From contig CM072806.1 in NCBI GenBank assembly GCA_037013495.1, forward strand, positions 248,001-312,000: a stretch of DNA of 64,000 nt. Direction: 5' to 3'. The notes under the pieces are model-generated. The model was not told the DNA's origin, did no database searches, and saw only the letters and a program-made list of their open reading frames with translations. Below are positions 34,201 to 45,080 of this stretch, in pieces. Source of the stretch: Hippophae tibetana (lineage: Eukaryota; Streptophyta; Magnoliopsida; Rosales; Elaeagnaceae). The translations under genes and the position numbers were made by a program. The number at the start of each line of letters is the position of its first letter. The first letter of the stretch is position 1.

Positions 34201-35598
34201 CAAGGTATTTGTGATTTTTCCTACAGACAGAAGTTGGAAAGGAAAGGAAGGTACATATAAAACTGCCGACTCGATTTCATCTGACATTAATTTTATTTTT
34301 TCCTTTCCTAAAACCTTTACATTCTCACCATTTGCAATTGAAACTTGAGAAGGATTTGCTAATTTTTCAAACTTATGAGACTTTGACACATGGTTTGTCA
34401 TATGATCTGTGGCACCTGAATCTACAACCCAAAAATCATGCAACATATTTATTTTAAGAGCAGTTTTAAAGGCTTTTATGATACCTTGCATGTCCTCTTG
34501 TGGTATGAGTTTTGTATCTGCCAAGAAGCCCGCAAACTTGCCTAGCAATGCTGTCGAGTTTCCTTCTTCTATGCTATCCACACAGTCAATTCTAGCTCCT
34601 CTTGTCTTGCTTTGAAGATACAACATAAACTCATTCATGAGTTCAGCTGGATTCGCTGTGAAGTTCTTGAATGGATCAGACCCATTAGAGGTAGAGGCAA
34701 AAACATGATTAGCACGGAGTCCAGTACGATTCACTTTCTGTAAACTCTTATCCTTTATAAAATCAGGTTTTAATTCTGGATGTAGAATCCAACATGTGTC
34801 CTTAACATGGCCCGTATGGTTGCAATGTTGACACTTCAAGTTTGGATGCTTCCCTTTGTACTTCCTCTCGTTGGTTAGATAGGCTCTTGCCTCAGGTGAA
34901 TTAGCCATTGTATCCTTGTTCATGACTTTCCTTCTTACTTCTTCACGTTGAATTGTCGCACATACATTGGTGAAGGAAGGAAGTTCCGTATTCATGAGTA
35001 TATGGCATCGTATATCTTCATATGTTGAATCCAGACTGGACAAAAGTTGAAATATCTTATCTTCTTCTGCTCTCTTTCGTAGCAGAGCTACATCGGTTGT
35101 ATGAGGACGATATATTTCCAACTCATTCCACATGCTTTTCATGCTTCCTAAGAGTTGTACAAAAGGCTTTCCATCTTGTTGCAGATCTGAGATGTCTTTC
35201 TTTAATTGAAAAACTCGTGCAACATTATTTTGACTGCCATACATTTCCTTGACCGTCTCCCATAGTTGGTATGCAGATTCAGAGTAACTGAATATTTCAG
35301 CTAATTTACGTTCCATGGAATTTAGGAGCCATGACATAACGAGCTGATCCTTACTAAGCCAGGATTCATAGGTTGGTGAGGAAACATCAGGTACTTCGAT
35401 GCTTCCATTTATGAACCCCAACTTGGACCTTCCACCTAGAGCCAGAGACACTGCTCTTGACCAAGGCAAGTAATTAAACTCATTCAACAAGATTGAGCTT
35501 AATCTTTGATTTGGGTTGACATCCACCTCATGCATATTCATGAAGGAAAGCACTGATGAACTTTCAGCTTCTGATCCTAGCGGCTTATCTTCAGCCAT
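31267..35598 (-). CDS. Element D gag-pol polyprotein, full length
   Basis: The frame gives 1,443 residues from ATG at 35598 (MAEDKPLG). An in-frame ATG at 35679 lies inside the LTR and is an unlikely start. In order: gag with a UBN2-like core; zinc knuckle CQHCNHTGHVKDTC (about 256-269); protease DSGATDH (from 393); integrase with a HQRLAH...CETC finger, HSDVWGP, FVDDFSR, SDNGTEY and [15 protein letters not shown] with YQMDVKNAFLHG and YVDD at about 1127-1130; and RNase H with DADWAG, SSAEAEYRAM and FCDNQAAMH. No stop or frameshift is seen and every catalytic motif I checked is present. The TGA lies within the purine tract. It makes the capsid and enzymes for cytoplasmic reverse transcription and nuclear integration of the element. 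Confidence 0.95.
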   Translation of the reverse strand: MAEDKPLGSEAESSSVLSFMNMHEVDVNPNQRLSSILLNEFNYLPWSRAVSLALGGRSKLGFINGSIEVPDVSSPTYESWLSKDQLVMSWLLNSMERKLAEIFSYSESAYQLWETVKEMYGSQNNVARVFQLKKDISDLQQDGKPFVQLLGSMKSMWNELEIYRPHTTDVALLRKRAEEDKIFQLLSSLDSTYEDIRCHILMNTELPSFTNVCATIQREEVRRKVMNKDTMANSPEARAYLTNERKYKGKHPNLKCQHCNHTGHVKDTCWILHPELKPDFIKDKSLQKVNRTGLRANHVFASTSNGSDPFKNFTANPAELMNEFMLYLQSKTRGARIDCVDSIEEGNSTALLGKFAGFLADTKLIPQEDMQGIIKAFKTALKINMLHDFWVVDSGATDHMTNHVSKSHKFEKLANPSQVSIANGENVKVLGKEKIKLMSDEIESAVLYVPSFPFQLLSVGKITNTLNCLAIFSPHNVIFQDCVTKKTIGEGFYLDGLYYISKSNPRGFQAKFNPIQDNQLWHQRLAHPSLPILSTLFPNLGNDEIACETCHLSKATRLPFNSSLSRASKCFELVHSDVWGPINESFDGYKYFVIFVDDFSRVTWLYLLKSKNEVMEVFKDFHNLVKNHFSSKIQTLRSDNGTEYMSHIMKQYLSIHGIMHQTSCVGTPQQNGVAERKNRDLLEKTRALMLQMNVPKRFWSQGVMAAAYIINRLPSRVLDFKSPLEVMKGRKINLSHLRVFGCICFVHIQSHHRDKLDPRAVKCIFLGYSSTQKGYKCYDPQLRRLIVSKDVRFYETNPFFSKSHEITSQGDDILDVFPLPRIELKAPQQQDPSYVNIDASLTENNNEGSRLNGTLHEDGDNQDDPHNMVQDVNECEITPSAPRRNPMRVRQPPTRLQDFVTYKPTHPISNYVSYKRVTPTHAAFLSTISSYSEPQNFHEANSQEVWKEAMQEELKALDQHNTWSITKLPKGKKVVGCKWIYKLKFKSDGSIERYKARLVARGFTQTFEVDYKETFAPVAKMNTVRVLLSVAVNKGWSMYQMDVKNAFLHGDLKEEVYMKLPPGHPQSNELDLVCKLHKSIYGLKQSPRAWYAKLSSVLTSVGFKSSNADSSLFVRTGAMGKLVVLIYVDDLIITGDNADEIFNLKQSLRQRFAIKDLGILKYFLGIEMATSHKGLFLNQRKYVLDLLKEANMSDAKPAITPLDSKLKPSLKGTPLRDISYYQRLVGKLIYLTITRPDITYSVSIVSQFMHSPTLEHLTLVKRILRYLKGSVGRGIIMKKNDNTQIMGYCDADWAGNAIDRKSTTGYCTFVGGNLVTWKSKKQTVIARSSAEAEYRAMASTACELIWLKGLLCDLGVPTTLPMSLFCDNQAAMHIASNPVFHERTKHIEVDCHYVREQVQSQVIQTHYTRSFDQLADIFTKPLASHQFQRLLSKLGSINLLDPA

Positions 35599-35653
35599 TT
35601 CAAAGATTGAAGATGCTAAGATAATAATAAAGCAGAAGCAAGTTAATTTTCCT

Positions 35654-35665
35654 GCTCTGATACCA
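35654..35665 (-). other. Element D primer-binding site
   Basis: TGGTATCAGAGC on the minus strand, directly after the 5' LTR; complementary to the 3' end of plant initiator Met tRNA. Confidence 0.93.
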
Positions 35666-35975
35666 TGTAGAAAAAACAAGAAATAACTCTACACAAAAGA
35701 GTTCTCTAGTTTGTATTATTTTCTTCATGTTTTCATTACAATTGTATAGCTATTTATAAGGAAATTTTATTCCTTCAATTACTCTTTAAATTAAGCATTC
35801 CTTGATTTACTCCTTGAATTAAGCATTCCTTGTTTTACTCCTTGAATTAAGGATTCCTTGTTTTACTCCTTGAATTAAGGATTCCTTGTTTTACTCCTTG
35901 AATTAAGCTCCTTGTTTTATTCCTTGAATTAAGGTCCTTGTGTTTATTCTTTGAATTAAGAACTAATATCCAATA
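35666..35975 (-). repeat. Element D 5' LTR
   Basis: 310 bp, bearing the same internal 28-bp repeats at about 35778-35975. On the minus strand it starts TATTGGATATTAG and ends TTTTTTCTACA next to the primer-binding site. Confidence 0.95.
35750..35758 (-). promoter_or_regulatory. Element D LTR TATA box
   Basis: TATAAATAG on the minus strand, placed between the 28-bp repeats (upstream) and the primer-binding site. The same motif is at 31034-31042 in the 3' LTR, where it could drive read-out toward SPPL. Confidence 0.6.
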
Positions 35976-35980
35976 TATAC

Positions 35981-37690
35981 CATTTTATTGTAGTGTATAA
36001 GTTGTTGTCAGTTGTCTCTTAATTCCTTTTTCATTGCAAAACTCACAAAACTCCTTAGAACAGAATTCTCCTCCTCGATTTGTTCTTAGACATTTGATCC
36101 TTTTTTCTGTCAGTGTCTCCACTAGAAAAGTGAAGTTTTTGAAAGCTTAAAAAGCTTTTGACTTTTCCTACTAGAAATACACCCAAACTTTTCAATTGTG
36201 GCCATCTATGAAGGTTATGAAAAATCTTTTATCTCCGTTAGATGTAAGGGACATTGGACCACAAATATCTGAGTGAATCAACTTCATGATCTTATGAGCT
36301 TTTGTTGATTTTCCTGTAGGAAACATATCACGGTCATGCTTCCCAGTGATGCAGTTCTCACATGTTGTTAAGGGCATTATGATTTCAGGTAGTCCTTCCA
36401 CCATGTGCTTTTGTTTTAGAGTCTTGAGGTTATTGAAATGAAGGTGCCCATATCTCTCATGCCATCTCCACATTGAAACATTTCATTTGGCCATCAAACA
36501 TGTGTTGCATTGATTTAATTTTGAGAGGAAAGAGTCGATTTCTTGTCATCTACACCACTGCAATTAATCCATGTTTGGGATCATAAATCTCACACTCTCC
36601 CTTTTTAATTATGATCGTGTAACCTTTGTCTTGTAACTGGCCAACACTAAGCAGATTTTTTTAGGTCAGGTATGTAAAATACATTAGATATTACCTCAAT
36701 GAACTCATTCTTAGTTCTTATCTAAATATCACTCCTTCCTTCAACCTTCATAGTTGATCGATCATCAAAACTACCAAAAGTGGTGAAACTCTCATCTAGA
36801 TTAGAGAAGGATGACTTACAACCGCTCATATGGTTACTACAACTTGTGTCCACGTACCAAGTGTCTTCATCCGTGTCTTCCATTGCATGAAAGGCCATCA
36901 ACAAAGCCTCTTCCTCTTTCTCCTTTCCCTTTTCTACAAAGTTGGATCTTTCACCATTCTCTTTGGTCATTTTTGTGTAACACTCATTTTTGCAATGACC
37001 TAAGTTCCCACATCTGTAACATTCGACCTTTGATTTGTCGAAATGTCTCTTCTTGTTTTGATCATCATCCCTTCGAGTTTGAGAAAATGGTTTAGTTCCT
37101 TATCTACTCCACTCTCTATCTTCATCTTTTCTGTAGTTTTTGTTATAAGAGTGTTGTCCTCGACCTCTTCCACGTCCACCATGACCTCTATCTCTTCCTC
37201 TTGTGTTTGAAGACTCATTAAAGGTGAAAACCTTTAGTGCCTGCATTTCTTCAACTGCATTGGTCCTGTTAATTCTTTGCTCATGCATAAGGAACTTTGC
37301 AGTTCATCTATGGACATATCTTCAACTATATTAGACTCCTCAATTGAGTAGACCACATAGTCGAACTTGGGAGTCAAGGACCTTAGTATTTTATCAACCA
37401 TAATGTCATTTATGATTTTCTCACCGTGAAGACGCATCTTGTTTTCCATTGTCATCATTTTTTCAAAGTAGTCATTTATTGTTTCTCCTTTCTTCATCTG
37501 AAGAGTTTCAAAATCTCTTCTGAGAGTTTGAAGTTGTGCCTACTTCACTTTGTTGGAGCTCTGGTACTTCTTTTTCATAGAGTCCCAGATGTCCTTAGTC
37601 GTATCCTTGTTAAGAATTGTCTCCAAAATAGACCCGTCGATTGCTTGAAATAGGTAATTCTTTACCTTTAGGTCCTTCAATTTCAATGCT
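35981..37690 (-). pseudogene. Element E gag-protease-integrase remnant
   Basis: Gag piece 37690-37100 (KLKDLKVKNYLFQAID, KGETINDYFEKMM, ILRSLTPKFDYVV). Zinc knuckle CYRCGNLGHCKNEC at about 37024-36983. Protease region WYVDTSCSNHM at about 36865, where the usual Asp-Ser-Gly is Asp-Thr-Ser. Integrase 36473-36190 (HERYGHLHF, CENC, HSDICGP) and 36150-35981 (LRTNRGGEF). Frameshifts and stops break it between these blocks. Confidence 0.85.
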
Positions 37691-37698
37691 CATGAGTG

Positions 37699-37740
37699 GA
37701 AAACACAACTTCTTAAAACTAGGAACTCATGCTCACACCA
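37699..37740. repeat. Direct repeat R1 at right end of E
   Basis: A 42-bp stretch next to the gag end of E, partner of 30871-30913. On the minus strand it reads WCEHEFLVLRSCVFHS. Confidence 0.75.
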
Positions 37741-38874
37741 CTCATGAAAACATAGATTGATGAAAAACAATCCTAAAATTAAGGAAGTAATAGCAACTAC
37801 TTTCAATAGTATGTGAAGTCCGAGTCCGTTCGAATGATTCGTCAAGCTTGGATTGTCCCTCGAATTCATTAGCCAACTTTTGCTTAATTCATGTTTAATC
37901 AGATCACCCACTCCCAATGCACTCCCAAATCTACAAACACACACGTAACGAAAAAAAACTTCTCAAATTTCAGGTGTAGAAAACCAAAATTAGATTATAC
38001 AAAAGTGAAAATCAAAATTAAGCTAAAATATCCTATAAAACATACAATTTCTTAACGTAGAACTTATAAGAGATGAAATATAATACCAAAAATATCAAAA
38101 AATAGCCATGCTAGTGAAATTGAGGTAGAGAACGTGAAAAATGAGAGAAAAGAAGAAATGGAATAGGATGATTGGAGTAGGCAAAGCGGGACCAAAATTT
38201 CTTCTTGCCTAATGGGTTTGTCTAAACTAATGGTGTGCTTTAAAACATTAAGGACCAATTTCATTCATAAAACTTATAAAATTATTTCGAACCCAATCTA
38301 TAGAATTAGATTGTATTTATAGGATTTTGTATTTTAATTTCTATTTTTTTAATTATTTAATAATTATATTAAATTTTATGTTTTAATAATTGATATATGA
38401 TGAAATAAATTTTGTAATTAAAGAATTTTCATATTAATTAAAGAGTAAATTTAAAAAATTAGAGATAGAGAAATCAAAATAACCATTACATAAAACAAAT
38501 ATTATAGATAGTGGGTACAAAAAAAAAAGAAAAATAATCATAAGCAAACACAGGATAATCACAGAAAAAACCTTAATTTATAAACTTAGTTTAAAATTGC
38601 AACTACAAATACAAATTCCTCACCTCTATCAACTATCAACCAAGTAAGTAGATCGGAGACTAGAAGTACAGTCCGGAGAAGCAATTATGAAAAAAGGACG
38701 GTAATAAAAATTGGAGGGTCCATGACCTGATGTTAAGTTTGGAATCTCCTACTACGGTATGCATCAGTGAATTGGGGTTAAAAAATTAGATAAAATTAAT
38801 AAATTAAGGTAAGTATTAGTTTTATTATATATTTTTTTTACCTTTTTATTAAATAAAATTATTATATTAAAATA

Positions 38875-38895
38875 ATATATATATATATATATATA
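38875..38895. repeat. (TA)n microsatellite
   Basis: About ten TA units in AT-rich spacer. Confidence 0.85.
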
Positions 38896-39043
38896 ATTTT
38901 TAAATCCAAAACAACTCAATTAGATTGAAAAAAATCTTATAATTTTAGTTGAATCGGTTGTTTGAATTAAATTGTATATGTATATTTTTTTAAATCCCTA
39001 ATATAAACCAATCTCATTGACTTTGAAATATATAAAAACACAT

Positions 39044-39321
39044 TCTAGTAAAATATTTTCCACATTAATTTTGATTTTTTTTAATTAAAATTGAAATTTA
39101 AAATTATTATTTTGCTTCATAAAATTGAAATATTTATTTCTTTAAAATTGAAACGTAAAAAACGTTTATTACTTTAAAATTGTCTAGTAAAATATTTTTC
39201 ACATTAATTTTGAATTTTTTTAATTAAAATTGAAATTTAAAATTATTATTTTGCTTCATAAAATTGAAATATTTATTTCTTTAAAATTGAAACGTAAAAA
39301 ACGTTTATTACTTTAAAATTG
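39044..39321. repeat. 139-bp tandem duplication
   Basis: TCTAGTAAAATATTTTCCAC at 39044 recurs at 39183 with one base changed. The copies stay almost identical through AACGTAAAAAACGTTTATTA, so the duplication is recent. Confidence 0.92.
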
Positions 39322-42300
39322 AAACATAAAATTGTTTTAGTTTAAGACTTTATTTTATTGACATTTAAGAAGTTTAGTAAATACAATACTAAACAATAAG
39401 ATCACATATATTATATTGATAGATTACACGATTTAATCGATCATATTAATTTACAAACAATATATAAATATGTTTAATAAATTAAAACAAACTTAAATTT
39501 ACTTATAAATTATAAAACAATGTTACAAATTAAAACTATTATCAGAGAGGATTGTGTATGAGAGAGTACGAGTGTATGAGAGTGGTATGAAAGCGATCAT
39601 TCTTTTTGAAAATGAATTCCTTATTTATAATCGAGTGATGTACTATGTGAATATGTTGTTACTATTCAATAAATAGTTATTTGTTTGTCATTTGATAACG
39701 TTGAAGTTAACTACTATAATGTGAATAGTTATTTGTTTGCTACCAGATATTGTTTTGGGGATAACTTATTGTGCTAAACAGTAATTGTTGCGACATTCTA
39801 GATAGATTAATAATATTTGGTGAATAGTATTTTGTCGACATTATTTTTGTGAAATGAATAGTATATTGTTGACACCGTTTGCTTTTCTGTCTTATGAAAA
39901 AATAATTGTGACTGTTTCTGAAGATTTTGATGGACCGTTGGATGGACCTTTATAAATAAATGTTTTTTTAGAACCCAAAGAATGAAATGGACACACCGGG
40001 CTTGATTAAAATGGACTCGTAAGCTCAAGGCAATAGTAAATGGACACACATATATAAATAATAAATTGACACTCAGATACAAAGTAACAAATGGACTTAT
40101 AAGCCTAAAATGATAATAAATGAATAGGCATGCCCAAAAAATAAATGTATTCATAGGCGTAAAGTAATATAGACTCGAAGGTCCAATAATAATAATATTT
40201 TATGGATAGGCTTGGATGTCTAAAATAAGAAATTCTATATATATATAAAATTATTGAGAAATAAAAGAATAAAAATTAATTTATTATATTTTTAATTTAG
40301 AATTAAGATTTTTTAGAGTTTAAATACTTAAAAGTTCATCCAAACAGTAAATATTAGTGTATATTTGTTATTGTTGATCATTATATTTAATTTTTATATT
40401 ATTTGAATTTTGTATTTATAATTTATATATATTTAATTTATTTTTCTATCTATTTTTTATTACAATCTTAACATAATTTTTCCTTCGCACAAACAAATTT
40501 TTTCTGTTATTCTCTCCGAAGTTTTTTCGCTATTTTATTTTATAGTATTGATATATTAATTATTCCTTTATCTATTCTACATCTTTTATATGATTAATAT
40601 ATAACATAATTCATTTTGATTTTTTTCCCGTATTATTTTATTTTCTTTTAATACGTTGTTTACAGTTACTTTTTACTTAACGTAAGGTGCTTTTCTTTTA
40701 CAGCTTATGTTTTTACCTTTGAATTTCTTTAGGACTCGTCGACTGCAATTTCAATTTTTTTTCGATCAACACTTTTTTTTTTTTTTTTTACTCCTTGCTC
40801 GTCTAATTCAGAAAGTTCATATATTTAAAAAAAAAAGGCATAAAAATTTATAAAGAAATAAGAATAAGAATAAATAAAATCAATTTTTTTGAATTGTATC
40901 ATTAATCTCCTCTTCAATATTAATTAAAATTATATCTTCTTTCAAATTTTTCTCTCTTTATTTCTTTTTTTAAGACTGTATTACATTTTAGTTTACTCTA
41001 TATCATAACACATGAAATGTCTTATTGATCGATATAAATTGTGTGCAATGAATACGTAAGTTTACGTATCCAAAACAAGTAATATAATGATAATAAAATA
41101 TTGTTTTCATGAAAATTATGTTATTAAAAATTAATTTTAAAATTAAAAAGTTAAATTCATTTTTTAGAAAACAAAATTAACAAAATTGAAAGTAAATAAC
41201 AGTAATTAATTAATTCAGAATCGATAGCTACGAAGATATATAAGAAAATATCTAGAAATATATAATCCTTCAATTTTCTACGTAGGTGAATAACTAAAAT
41301 CCTCACAATATAATTATCAATAAATTATATGATAAATCGAATCTAACCTAGTATGCATGTCTCTCTCAAATAAACTATATACCATATAATACTTAATCTA
41401 ATTACACTCTCATGTCAATTAAATTGTATATTACTTATTCAGTTCATCAATTATGGATCATATACATCTTTACGTAGAAACTATGCATATTATTTAATCT
41501 AGATAAATAATTAAATAATTCTCTCAAATCTATTTAATTGTCTCTATATATTAATTGTTAGCAAAAAAAAATATGATCAAATTTTATTGTTTGGACCCAA
41601 GCATCATTATTGAATTCTTTTCTTTTATTTATGCCACTTTGTTGAATAACCCATAGCACTTTTTATAATTCTTTTCAACTTTTTTCCTTTATTATTACTT
41701 TATATATATATATATTTGTTTTTATTTTGGAACATGGGTTATATTTTGTATGTTTAATATTTAATAAATTATAGCATAATTAACATTCTTAAATCTTATT
41801 CTATCATTTTCATACAATTTATTCTTTTTTTATTCAACTCCACTTATTCTTAAACTATAGGGTGTGACCGATGTATTTGGTTCAAAGGGTAAGGAATGAG
41901 TATAAACAATTGATTAATGTTGTTTCAAATTAGTTATCTAAAAGGATTGTTCTTAAAAGAACAATAATACTACGGGTAGTACAATTTAGCTAAAGAAGTT
42001 AATTATACTACCTTAATCATTTTTCAAGAAATATAATTGGCATTCAATTTGATAAATTTAAAGAAAAGTTCTATCAACTTATTCTTATTCATTAAAAATA
42101 TAGCAAAGTTCAAATGGATTCACAATATTTTTCACAAGTTTATGTATATAAATCATTTTATCACCAATTTAGCTATTGTGCATGGAAGTTTTGAACAAAA
42201 TTATCATAAAGGTACCTTCACTTAGTAACAATATTAAGACTCTATCAACATTTATTATCCTTTTTGACTTAACATTATTTAGCTAATCTCATCACATATA

Positions 42301-42599
42301 CCAAAAAAACAAAAAGAGAACATATGGTTTATTCTAAGTCTGTTTATTAATCCTAACTACCCTACAAAATGCAATACATAAATCCTAAAAATGAAAAAAT
42401 TATTATACCTAGAACATACTAATCCTAAAATATGTATCCTAAAACATGCTAAACTAACAAAGCACAAAAAAATAGTGATTTGTTAACACTCTTCCATACC
42501 TAATTCTTACATTATCCTTAATGTAAGCACATGTGTATATGTAATGTAAAAAGATAAGTAAAAAAAGAGTAGAAAATAAATCTGGTGGGTTGCCTTCCA

Positions 42600-43725
42600 T
42601 AAAACACTTGGTTTAATGTCGCCAGTCCAACATTGCTTCATATGTTTCTTTAACCGTCCAAATCTATTAGTTCATATAAATACATATTCTCTCTATTTAT
42701 TGGTGCAAAAGGTTCGTAGTAACGCTTCAATTTGTGTCTATCAACTTTGAATTCTTTGTTAATACTTAAGCTTCATATTTCAACTACATCATGAGAGAAA
42801 ACATTAGTAATAATAAATGGACCAATTCAATGAGAACATAACTTACCTAGAAAAATTTTAAGGTATGAATGAAATAGGTGGATATTGTCGTCAATGGCAA
42901 ATTTTTTCCTCGATATCATACTATTATGAAATGCCTTTATTTTATCATTGTAAACTTTTAAGCTTTCATATACATCATTTTTAATTTTCTATAAATCATT
43001 TATTTGTAATTTTTGGTATCTTTTGGCTTTGTCTAAGTTCATATTACATTGTTTCATTGTCTAAAATGCTCGTTGAACTAACTCAACTAGTAAATGACAA
43101 AGTTTACCATACACCAATTGAAATGTCGATATCTCAATTGATATTTTATATGCAGTTATGTATGCCCATAATGCATCATCCAATTTCAAGCTCTAATCCT
43201 TTCTATTAAGTTTGATTGTCTTCTCGAGGATAGACTTGATCTCTCTATTGAACACTTCAGCTTGTCCAATTATCTATGGGTAATAAGGAGTAGCAAATAT
43301 ATGGTTGACATTATACTTTTAAGTAAGGCCCAAAAAGTCCTATTGTAAAAATGTAGTCCACTATCGTTGATGATAGCTCTTGGTGTTCCAAACCTAGCAA
43401 AGATGTTAGACTTTACAAAATTCACAACAACTTTAGAGTCATTAATTCTAGTGGATTTTTCTTCTACCCAAATGTCAAAAATTTTGACAATAAGAATTGA
43501 AGTTTATGGCATTTGATTCCCAAGATCTAAGTTACCTGTTTGTTGACAACAATCACATGCTTTGCAAAACGTGAAGGCATCTTTGAACAATGTTGGCCAA
43601 TAAAATCCATTCTCTAAGATTTTGATAGTGGTTCGTTTTACTCCAAAATGGCCTATATATGAATAGGAATGATGAAAAATTAGAATAAAAGTAATCTCAG
43701 TATCAAGTACGCACCTTCTTATCAA
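42600..43725 (-). pseudogene. Element F integrase
   Basis: An H-H-C-C zinc region (HHSYSYIGHFG ... CKACDCCQQTGN) lies at 43680-43530. Core pieces (FDIWVEE, FARFGTPRAIIND) follow at about 43490-43370, then a C-terminal tail. Broken by many stops. Confidence 0.8.
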
Positions 43726-44024
43726 TTAGTCTGTGTAATGTTAAGGTAGGGGTCATCCCACACATATTATTTAGCAACCTTCTTGAATTTTAATTTGCTA
43801 GCTTGTGATAGGTCTTGTGGGAACTTTTTGATGACCAAGTAGTTCACTATTTCTACATACCAAAGAGAAAATAATGTGGTCTCAAGTAGTTAATCATACA
43901 AAAAGTCCTATCTTATTGGAAGTGATTCATCTTCTTGAATTAATCTACTGAGGTGATCTATTACTATATTTTCACTTCCATTTTTATCTTTGATTTTAAG
44001 GTCAAATTCTTGTAGAACAAAAAT

Positions 44025-44291
44025 TCAGCTTATTAGCCTTAACTTGGCATCTTTCTTCATGAGCAAGTACCTAAGAGCTGCATGATCAAAGAAAATAGTT
44101 ACTTTAGTTCTAATTAGACACGATCGAAATTTTTTTAAATCAAAAATCATAGCTAAAAGCTCTTTCTTTATTGTGAAGTAATTAAGTTGGGCATCGTTTA
44201 AAGTACATGATGCATAATATATAACATTTGGTAGTTTGCCAACAATTTGTCCCAAAACAACTCTAACTGTATAGTCACTTGAGTCACACAT
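44025..44291 (-). pseudogene. Element F RNase H
   Basis: An 88-codon open stretch with CDSSDYTV, LGQ, NVIYYASCTLNDAQLNY, IKKELLA and IFFDHAALRYLL. This is the gypsy RNase H signature (CDAS, YAS, TDH) with some key residues changed. Confidence 0.82.
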
Positions 44292-44408
44292 AAACTCAAA
44301 CGGTAGACTTCAGTCAGGTGGTTTAGTGATAAGTTTTATGGTTAAAAGTTCTTTCAATATGTGAAATGCTTTAAGACACTTTTCATTGAATATAAATATC
44401 ACATCTTT

Positions 44409-45080
44409 TTAGAGAAACTTGCATAAAAACCTTACTATTTTTGAGAAGTTCAATATAAATCTTTGATAGAATCTTGTATGTCCAAGAAAAGAATGAACTT
44501 CCCTCACAAAAGTAGGTAAAGGTAAGGAACCAATAAGATCTTTCGTAGATCTATCAACCTCTATTTCCTTAGATGATATCACATGCCCTAAAACTATACC
44601 TTGATCTAACAGAAAATTACATTTTTCCCAATTAAGGAAAAGGTTAGTTTCCATGCATCTCTATAGAATTAATCTAAGGTTTCTGAAGTAGTTATGAAAT
44701 GAGTCATCATATACAATAAACTCATCCTTAAACACTTCTATAATGCTCTCTATAAAATCAAAAAATATACTCATCATGCATTTTTGAAAGGTGGTGGGGT
44801 CATTACAAAGGCCAAATGATATACGTCTATAAGCAATGGTTCAAAATGGGCAAGTGAATGTTGTCATCTCTTCGTCTTCCAGTGCAAGGACAATCTGATT
44901 ATAACTTGAAAATTCATTAGGAAAAAATAGTTAGTATGACTTTATAAACGCTCAAGTGTTTGATTAATAAAAGGTAAATAAAAATGATATTTGCAAGTCA
45001 AAGAGTTAGCTTTCAAAAATTAATACAAATTCGCCGCCCGATTTGAAGTCGGGTAGGAATTAAATCATTATTCTCATTCT
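44409..45080 (-). pseudogene. Element F reverse transcriptase
   Basis: The catalytic block reads EFIVYDDS near 44711-44690, matching gypsy F-V-Y-D-D. It is followed by CNFLLDQGIVLGHVIS and VHSFLGHTRFYQRFI (44654-44409), the connection region before RNase H. Upstream RT motifs are present but frameshifted. Confidence 0.82.

Larger units (their letters stand above)
30950..35975 (-). mobile_element. Ty1/copia retrotransposon D, apparently intact and recent
   Basis: A 5,026-bp element with two 310-bp LTRs (30950-31259 and 35666-35975) that I read as identical base for base. It has a perfect 5-bp target duplication TATAC (30945-30949 and 35976-35980), a primer-binding site TGGTATCAGAGC complementary to initiator Met tRNA, a purine tract TTGAGGGGGAG at 31270-31260, and one uninterrupted polyprotein frame. 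It is inserted in the integrase region of an older copia fragment, E, about 1.3 kb upstream of the SPPL start codon and in the same orientation. Identical LTRs, exact duplication and the open frame all point to a recent insertion that may be able to move. Confidence 0.97.
30914..37690 (-). mobile_element. Older copia fragment E (mid-gag to integrase), split by element D
   Basis: Right part is 37690-35981, left part 30944-30914. Reading across D and removing one TATAC copy, the frame continues from integrase YTLQ-stop-NG into ICERKNRTILNMV, the conserved block after TPQQNG. The fragment starts in mid-gag and ends in integrase; RT, RNase H, LTRs, primer site and gag start are absent. Several nonsense codons are present (for example CAA-to-TAA in the PQQNG block). 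The family differs from A-D and G. Confidence 0.88.
37741..42559. other. AT-rich intergenic region
   Basis: About 4.8 kb with no supported gene. It contains a (TA)n tract near 38875-38895, a 139-bp tandem duplication at 39044-39321, and scattered homopolymers. Minus-strand frames at 37944-37690 and 40154-39807 have no recognisable family and low-complexity composition. Confidence 0.6.

Noticed and set aside
37690..37944. 84-codon minus-strand frame ending in the R1 repeat
   Set aside because: No recognisable family, no splice or promoter context; its end is the repeat R1, so coding status is unsupported.
39807..40154. 115-codon minus-strand frame in AT-rich spacer
   Set aside because: Hydrophobic low-complexity translation typical of chance frames in AT-rich DNA.
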